The notes under the pieces: model-generated
Database searches by the model: none
Seen by the model: only the letters and a program-made list of their open reading frames with translations
Told to the model about the DNA's origin: nothing
NCBI GenBank assembly: GCA_036417435.1
Contig: CM070910.1
Coordinates: 13,953,501 to 14,017,500 of the forward strand
Source of the DNA: Inia geoffrensis
Lineage: Eukaryota; Chordata; Mammalia; Artiodactyla; Iniidae
Length of the DNA stretch: 64,000 bases
Reading direction: 5' to 3'
Shown: positions 57,875 through 64,000 of the stretch, in pieces
Position numbering within the stretch: the stretch's first letter is position 1
Layout of the letters: each line of letters starts with the position of its first letter
Position numbers and translations under genes: made by a program

Positions 57875-58440
57875 TTCACTAGTTTGTTTTATTTTTTTAG
57901 GTTCCATGTTTAAGTGATATCATACAGTATTTGTCTTTCTCTGTCTGACTTATTTCACTAAGCATAATACCCTCCAAGTCTATCCATGTTGTTGCAAGTG
58001 GAAAAAATTTTCATTCTTTTTTATGGCTGAGTAATATTCCATTGTATATATGTACCACATCTTCTTTATCCATTCATCTGTTGATGGACACTTAGGTTGC
58101 TTCCATGTCTTGGCTACTGTGAATAATGCTGCCATGAACATTGGGGTGCATGTATCTTTTCGAATTAGAGTTTTTATTTTCTTCAAATATATACCCAGGA
58201 GTGGAATTGCTGGAACTTATGGCAGTTTTATTTTTAGTTTTTTGAGGAACCTCCATACTGTTTTCCACAGTGACTGCACCAATTTACATTCCCACCAACA
58301 GTGTACAACAGTTCCCTTTTCTTCACATCCTTGCCAACATTTGTTATTTGTGGTCTTTTTGATGATAGCCATTCTGACAGGTATGAGGTGATACCTAATC
58401 GTGGTTTTGATTTACGTTTCTCTGATGACAGCTTACTGTT
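57875..58440 (-). mobile_element. L1 fragment (3' UTR and ORF2 C-terminus), antisense
   Basis: The - strand encodes an ORF2 end at 57980-58186 with [20 protein letters not shown] and YYSAIKKNE. 'ctgagtaatattccattgta' on the + strand is the classic reversed L1 motif. Less diverged than the copy at 3.1-4.0 kb, but truncated and dead. Confidence 0.88.
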
Positions 58441-59044
58441 CTCTTCTTGTCGTTGTTTTCCTAACACTTGAAGAAATGTAAACGTCTCACTCAAAATTTT
58501 ATTTTGAACATCTGCAAAAATTTGATCATTTTGGTTTCACTTTATGATGTTACATTTACCTGCATTTTGAACATTTTGTTGTGCAGCATGAGTATAGCTA
58601 GTAATTATAATGGCTAACTTGCTTGCCCTCTTTCCACTACGCTTAGCATTTCTGTCTATAGAAGATGCTAAGTTCATTTTTAAAATCAAATAAGAAATGC
58701 ATTATAAAATTAGATTCAGGATGTTTCTAACTGAATAATTATATCTAACTGCAAAACATTTTCCCTACCAGAGCTAATCTTCCCCTAATATCCTTCTGAA
58801 AAATAAATGTATGTGCCTTCTAAGTATCTTGAGTTTTCTTGATGATCTGTTTCTACAGTTTCTGTATATAAAGTCATTGAGCTTTGAGTCCTTGTTTGGA
58901 GTAGAGACTGAAAGTCTTTTACACAGGAAAGTAAAGTGTTGAAGAAAAGTTAAGGAAAGTGGAGAATCTTCAGGTTGAATATTCTGGTTTAAAAGGTAGG
59001 AAGGAAAATAAACTGAAGAAGAGTGGAAGTGTCCCTGTATTTTG

Positions 59045-59200
59045 AGGCAGGTCTGGGTTTTATTCCAGTTCTGTATTTGTCACCATGGAAAAGTAACTCA
59101 ACTCTGAGACTTGTTTGCTTATCAGTAGAATTAGAGTAATAATTGACTACCATCGTCACACAAGGGCTGTGCTGTGAACATTGTGAATGTCAACCGAAAG
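59045..59200 (+). repeat. MIR SINE, sense
   Basis: 'gtctgggttttattccagtt', 'ccatggaaaagtaactcaac' and 'cagtagaattagagtaataa' follow MIR order. Confidence 0.55.
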
Positions 59201-59461
59201 GATATATAGGAGAAGTATCTTTAAAATCTAAAACATTAAAAAAAAAAAACTTTCAGCGAAACCTCTGTGTTCATGCAATGCTAATGGTTAAAATTTAACA
59301 GCGTCCTTTGACAACCGTCACGTGTCAAAGAGCCTTAACTCCATGGCCTCCAATGTTTTCATTTCTGAACATTTGTTTGGAGGAAATACATGGTATAAAG
59401 ATGACTTTTGAAATATTATTTATAATACCAAATAATTATAAAGGCAGAAATGCCTATTAGT

Positions 59462-59484
59462 AAAAAAAAAAAAAAAAAAAAAAA
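59462..59484. repeat. A23 homopolymer
   Basis: An uninterrupted A run. Possibly the tail of a retroelement whose body is not recognised. Confidence 0.95.
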
Positions 59485-59681
59485 TGGCCTAAGAAAAATT
59501 TTATGCCTATATAATCTTAACAAAAAATTATGTAACAGTATCAGAAAATGTATATGTGGTCCCAAGTAAAAAATGTGATATAAAATTGAATGTATAATAC
59601 ATGTATGAGTAAGAACCAGAGTAGCTGTGGATGATCAAAAGTAACTTTGGCGAGGGTAGATTTGGAGATTTTTCTTTCCTT

Positions 59682-60243
59682 TTTTTTTTTTTTAATGTTT
59701 TTCAGTTTGACATAAAGTTGCTGACATGTGACATGCGTGTTGACTATACATGTATATACATATAAGAGATAGGAGGATATTCAAGGAAAGAAAAACAAAA
59801 CAAAAAGCAGTAAAAATATTCATACAACTAATAAACAGCAATTGAACAGAATAGGAATGAATACATACAATAGGAATGAATAACATCTACGGTCAGGAAT
59901 TCCATTAAAATAACCATAATACTGTACAACGTGTGTTAAAATATAATGGGGTTTTAAAAGTCTCTGTTGTCCTCAGGCTTCAAAATGCTGTTAAGGCCAT
60001 AAACATGTGTCTGTATAAATCTAAAACGAGGAACGCTGTTTCGACTCTGAGTAGAGACTTACCTTCACTTTGCATTTTCTTTTCTGTTTCCAGTTCTTCT
60101 AAGATGTTTATTCATCCCTCATAGTTTTCTGAATATTTTTGCCAAACTCTGTTTTTACGAAGGACCCATCCATACATGGCCTCCTCATTGTATGTAGCGT
60201 CACGAAACGCAGCGGTAGGAATATTCCGCAACTTTCTTGCCAT
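59682..60243 (-). pseudogene. Possible processed retrocopy, parent not recognised
   Basis: Read on the - strand, a start codon at 60243 opens a 43-codon frame (MARKLRNIPTAAFRDATYNE at its start, SENYEG at its end) to a stop at 60114-60112. A few codons later a helical phrase in the same frame reads ILEELETEKKMQSEG. A UTR-like AT-rich stretch follows, ending in an attaaa and an A-run (T-run at 59682-59693 on +). The flanks gatttttctttcctt and gattttcttttctttcctt may be a target-site duplication. A gtaagt just after the helical phrase argues for caution. I do not recognise the parent gene. Confidence 0.35.
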
Positions 60244-60934
60244 GATTTTCTTTTCTTTCCTTGGCCTTTAGCTTTGGAAGGGAGCCAAATGAAAGACAAA
60301 CAGCTATAAATTGCACGTTCAAATATAAAACTATTTTAAAGAGAAATTTGCAGTGCAGTACTGGCTTTCTGTAGAACATTTACTCCAAATACTTATAAAC
60401 TCTTTAATTTTTATACAAAATCTTTAGAAAAATCTCCTTTAAATCTAGTTGATGACAGAGCAGCCATGCCTTTCGGTAAATACACCAAGCAAACAAACAA
60501 CCATAAGTTATACGCTATCCAGAAGTCGAAAGAAAAATGTATGTATGTATTTTTAAAAGAACAGAATAACGTTGCTAGGGAAAAACTTTATATATTCAGC
60601 CTTCAGCATATTAGCTGATTTTCTAAGACTATCAAGTGTGAATTGGTTTATGTCAGAAAACCCCTGTGGGATGGGCATGGTTTGCTTCATGGCTACAAAT
60701 TTAATAAATAAAGAATAAGTACTATGTGACGTATGGGAGAATTGATGGAGGAGTCCTTCCAAGATCACTAAGGAAACTCAACTGGAAATTAATTGATATA
60801 AATATCAAAGGAAAAGAAGGATATTTTCTATGGGAAACAAAAGGCTGTGTTCTTATTTAAGACTGATTTGCTGGTGGCACTATATATGTGTCAATGCTTA
60901 AACATAAGAATATATACATATTAAATATCCCCAG

Positions 60935-61069
60935 TTTTTTTTTTTTTTTTTTTTTTCTTCCTTTTTTGGCCACACGGCTTGTGGGATCTTAGTTCCCTGA
61001 CCAGGGATGGCACCCGAGCCCTTTGCACTGAAAGCGGAGTCCTAACCACTGGACCGCCATGGAATTCCC
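60935..61069 (-). mobile_element. Older tRNA SINE, antisense
   Basis: A T22-type tail is followed by 'ggccacacggcttgtgggat' and ends 'ccgccatggaattccc'. The 12-base duplication aaatatccccag is at 60923-60934 and 61070-61081. Confidence 0.88.
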
Positions 61070-61238
61070 AAATATCCCCAGATTTTATACTAAATTGTTA
61101 TGCAAATATAAATGAATTAAAAGTGATACACTGCAGTCCACCACCCCAAGAAACAGCACAATAAAGAAATTTAATTTCAGAAGAATTTTAAAACTTGTTT
61201 TCCATTTAAAATGCTTTTTAAAAATCAGAAAAATCCTT

Positions 61239-61377
61239 AGGGAATTCCTTGGCAGTCCAGTGGTTAGGACTCTGTACTCTCACTGCCGAGGGCCCAGGTT
61301 TGATCCCTGGTCAGGGAACTAAGATCCCACAAGCTGTGGGATGAGGCCAAAGGGAAAAAAAAAAAAAAAAAAAAAAG
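61239..61377 (+). mobile_element. Older tRNA SINE, sense
   Basis: 'agggaattccttggcagtcc' is followed by 'ggtttgatccctggtcaggg' and an A-rich tail. The duplication cagaaaaatcc is at 61226-61236 and 61380-61390. Confidence 0.88.
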
Positions 61378-61427
61378 GGCAGAAAAATCCAGAGACTAAT
61401 ATAACAAAAAAATTAGAGGTATCAATT

Positions 61428-61690
61428 TTATTTTGATGTTTTTTCACTCAGCATGACTTTTTTAGATCAATCCATGTTGATACGTATAGATCTAGTTTTT
61501 TCATTTTAACTGCTTGACAGTATTTTAACTTGTAACAACAACAACTTACCCATTTTCTTATTGATGGGCCTTTATATTGTTGCCATTTTTTGTTGTTGTT
61601 TTGCTGTTACTAGCATTGTTGAACTTAACCTCTTACATGTCTTTAAGTGTGCAGGTGAGGGAGCTTCTCTTATACCCTAGAAGAAGTCCT
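61428..61690 (-). repeat. Old L1 3' fragment, antisense
   Basis: 'tcaatccatgttgatacgta' and 'cccattttcttattgatggg' then 'cctttatattgttgccattt' are the reversed tail of an old L1M family. Confidence 0.65.
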
Positions 61691-62039
61691 GCATCATAGC
61701 CTTATAGATAATTTTTAAAGGTTTACCTCAACAGACCTACCTAAAGAAACTATTGTATTCAATACTTATTCTGAAAAGAATTGGCTTCGGGGTGGTATAT
61801 GGTGTTATTCTGCCAATGAACTGGTTATTCTTTTTTCTTCACTTGAGCAAAAGTTTCCATCAAAGTAATAGTAATGGCTATCTAGTATGGCTTTCGGCTG
61901 ACATGGTTCTAGTTAGGGCTTCAAACCCCCTGACAAACTAGGACCTATTGGAACTTGGGTCCCGCAGATTCTTATCATTGCCATTACCGTTATCATTAGG
62001 CCCCATTGATTGAGTGGCTGTTTTTGACCAGATAGGGTC

Positions 62040-62370
62040 ATAAGCATTATGCAAATATTCTCTAAATTTAATTCTCATACTTCTGCAAGATAGGTACTGT
62101 CTTCATTTTAAAGATGAGAAGGTTGGACTCCCCTGGCGATCCAGTGGTTAAGACTCCGTGCTTCCAATGCAGGGAGCAGGGGTTCGATCCCTGGTCGGTG
62201 AACTAAGATCCCACGTGCCGCATGGCACAGCCAAAAGGATAAAAAAATTGTAAAAATAAAGATGAGGAAATTGAGGCTCTGAGAAGTGAAGTGACTTACT
62301 CAAAGTCACAAATCTAACGTGCTGGAACAGGGAACCCAGATCTGTCTCACCCCCAGAGCCATAGTCTCAG
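62040..62370 (-). repeat. MIR fragment, antisense, split by a SINE
   Basis: The left part is 'ataggtactgtcttcatttt'. The right part is 'gaggaaattgaggctctgag' and 'gtgacttactcaaagtcaca', the reversed MIR core. The parts are separated by the SINE at 62121-62257. Confidence 0.65.
62121..62257 (+). mobile_element. Older tRNA SINE, sense, nested in MIR
   Basis: The head is 'ggttggactcccctggcgat' and the B box 'ggttcgatccctggtcggtg', then an A-rich tail. It is flanked by aaagatgag on both sides. Confidence 0.85.
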
Positions 62371-62846
62371 ATGCTACCTTATGCCTCTCTTTATGGATGA
62401 CCCTTCCACATTCTGTACTCCTATTGCATGTCCTGAAACCTGTTCTGTAGTATTTTCCTTGGACTGAGGGTGAAAACTCTCAATAGACTAGGCAGCATTT
62501 TTAGGGCTTTTGAATCCGTTTGTGGGCTATTTGTCAAAGGATACAAGTCTTATCGTCTACTTTCTGGTTCTAAAAGTTACAATTATTTTTATCTTTAATG
62601 CTGAGCTATTTTCATTGTATTTTTTAAATTATTGTGCTCATGGTTCAATTATATGAGTAAGAATATACTTGCTTTACTCTTAGTCTCAAGTTTTCTATTT
62701 TAATTTATATTTTTAAAGTATAAGCTAATGACTGAAATAATCTGGTTCCAATTTTAGAAGCCAGATCTAGTACACATAATAAATTACCTAGAACTTATTG
62801 CCTTTTTACACACATTGTAAACTTAGATTATTTATTCTTCTAATAG

Positions 62847-63003
62847 CGAAAAACCTGATGTGTTATCCCAGGAGTTGGGGATGGAAGGGCAGAAGTCACC
62901 CGCTGAAGACCAGATGAGAATGAAGTGGGAAAGCCTCCATCAGGAATTTAGCACCAAGCAGAAACTGCTTCAGAATGTCCTGCAACACGAACAAGAGCAA
63001 GTG
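62847..63003 (+). CDS. SYNE1: SYNE1 exon 24 of window: spectrin repeat
   Basis: The acceptor is ctaatag/c, and the first base completes the Gly codon split by the intron. The donor is gtg/gtatcg. The exon is 157 bases. It reads EKPDVLSQELGMEGQKSPAE to LQHEQEQV. The upstream caa/gtggta is an alternative donor three bases earlier. The chosen end keeps the Val that human has (EQEQEQV). Phase 0 at the end. Confidence 0.94.
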
Positions 63004-64000
63004 GTATCGAACATTTTGCTTTTACATATTAACTAATATGAAAGATGTACAGCTTATGCTATGGGAGTGAGTATAACTGTGCAACAACCTATATTTCATT
63101 ATCAATTCCAAAATAAGGCATAAAAAAATTACTCATCCTGCACTCTTCTTAACAAGCCTGTTTCACATATCCCTTTATAATGATATGTGGAAGTTTATTT
63201 GACTTCTAGATACTGTTTTCCTCAGAGAAGATTAATATCTGATGACTCGTTAGCGTAAACCATTAAATTTCAAATGCCCCCCCCCTTTTTCCCACAACTT
63301 TGAAAATTAAGGATGCAAATTAAGGATATACACATCCAGGCCAAAAAAAAAGAAGAAAAAAGCTACAAATTTGTCAGTAAGTCATCAAGTTATCTTATTT
63401 TCTTTTGCTACTTCCAGTATTTAATCATTTCAGACGATCTTACTTGGAAACACACTGGGACCTCAGTGAAGCTAAAGGGAGGGGAATTCAGGGGTCAGTT
63501 ACAGTGACCACTGGCCCATCTGTAGGCTGGTTCCCAAGATGGGTGGGTACTCATGATGTTGGACTTGGTTCCAACAAGCAAGCCAAATCCAGTGGAATTA
63601 AATATAGCAACCGAAGGTTCCAGATAGATAATAGCTATGAGTTCACCCTAAGCAGAAGCCTGAGAACAGCAGAGAGTCAGAGGGATTCACCCCTTAAGAG
63701 CTAGTCAGGGAAGCCTGTGATGCTCACCACAGCTGTGGCCCAGCAGGATGCTGGAGATAGAAGCCTAGCCCAGGTCCTGGGTCAGCCCTGCTCTGGCCGT
63801 CCCACCATGGTGGTGTCATCAGAGCAAGTTCTAAGACCTTCACTGTGGATCTGGGGAAGCTGCTGTTTTCACTGCTCTGCTCCGGACTAGCTTAGGAGCT
63901 GGGAGAGGCTGACCCCGGAAGAGAAAGGGTATCAATAATTACAGAGGAGGGAAAGGCAGGAGCTGACAAAGTGGGCACTGTAGGGCAGGTACATCACCTG
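63004..64000 (+). other. SYNE1: SYNE1 intron, start only (1.0 kb in window)
   Basis: No exon, repeat or gene recognised. The exon expected next (human LYSRPNRLLSG) is not in the window, so this intron continues beyond 64000. Confidence 0.85.

Larger units (their letters stand above)
57845..62846 (+). other. SYNE1: SYNE1 intron (5.0 kb), phase 2
   Basis: It contains an antisense L1 (57875-58440), a MIR (59045-59200), an A23 tract (59462-59484), a possible retrocopy (59682-60243), SINEs (60935, 61239, 62121), an antisense L1 tail (61428-61690) and a split MIR (62040-62370). Positions 58450-59040, 60310-60920 and 62380-62840 show nothing named. Confidence 0.8.
1..64000 (+). other. SYNE1: SYNE1 (nesprin-1) gene, internal part of the rod-encoding region
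   Basis: The whole window is inside one gene. Twenty-four exons with AG acceptors and GT or GC donors join into a single open frame of about 1,759 codons. The translation follows human nesprin-1 giant in order with no missing block, as remembered rather than aligned. The paralogue SYNE2 was considered, but the remembered residue blocks fit SYNE1. The product is a very long spectrin-repeat protein of the outer nuclear envelope. It links the nucleus to actin through N-terminal calponin-homology domains and to SUN proteins through a C-terminal KASH domain. Neither end is in this window. Both gene ends lie outside, and no promoter of the giant transcript or polyadenylation site is visible. Confidence 0.95.

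Noticed and set aside
1..64000. CRISPR arrays, operons, phage or bacterial islands
   Set aside because: Split exons with splice sites, mammalian SINE/LINE content and CpG depletion show vertebrate nuclear DNA. The spaced repeats are SINE copies, not arrays.

Overview
This window is mammalian nuclear DNA, almost certainly from a cetacean and probably a toothed whale. It lies inside one giant gene, SYNE1 (nesprin-1), read on the + strand. The species call rests on many copies of the tRNA-Glu-derived CHR SINE family of whales (the 'ggcttccctggtggcgcagtgg' head and 'gagaggcccgcgtaccgc' tail, mostly in reverse orientation). Older MIR, L2, L1 and mariner pieces typical of mammals are also present. 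The gene call rests on 24 consecutive exons whose joined translation matches the middle of nesprin-1 giant, residue block by residue block, as I remember the human protein. No alignment was run.

Layout: the window opens inside a very large exon (1-1257, 419 codons). It then carries 23 smaller exons of 110-338 bases at 4394, 4921, 5735, 6892, 8744, 9249, 11739, 12502, 13443, 17899, 18756, 19220, 20709, 25974, 27267, 34463, 34842, 43100, 45250, 48034, 56659, 57735 and 62847, ending at 63003. Together they encode about 1,759 residues, roughly one fifth of the giant isoform, or about sixteen spectrin repeats. The reading frame stays open through every junction. All introns are phase 0 except three phase-2 introns (after 4731, 7151 and 57844). 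Two neighbouring introns (from 18879 and 19403) begin with GC instead of GT. Neither the actin-binding N-terminus nor the C-terminal KASH domain of nesprin-1 is in this window; this is rod domain only.

The introns are about 90% of the window and are packed with retroelements. Twelve full-length young CHR-type SINEs lie between 2.4 and 38.8 kb, eleven of them antisense to the gene. Older and dimeric tRNA SINEs, L1 fragments (several with ORF2 remnants), L2 and MIR pieces, and microsatellites make up much of the rest. The non-coding parts most worth attention are a CpG-dense block directly before the exon at 25974, with an in-frame ATG four codons upstream of the splice acceptor; a GC-rich hairpin at 54175-54228; an imperfect palindrome with an adjacent 28-base direct repeat near 24.6 kb; and a possible processed retrocopy on the - strand at 59.7-60.3 kb.

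Function: nesprin-1 giant spans the outer nuclear membrane with a C-terminal KASH segment and binds actin through N-terminal calponin-homology domains. The spectrin repeats encoded here are the spacer and binding rod between those ends. I see no prokaryotic, viral or undescribed multi-gene system; the interest is in gene architecture and intronic elements.
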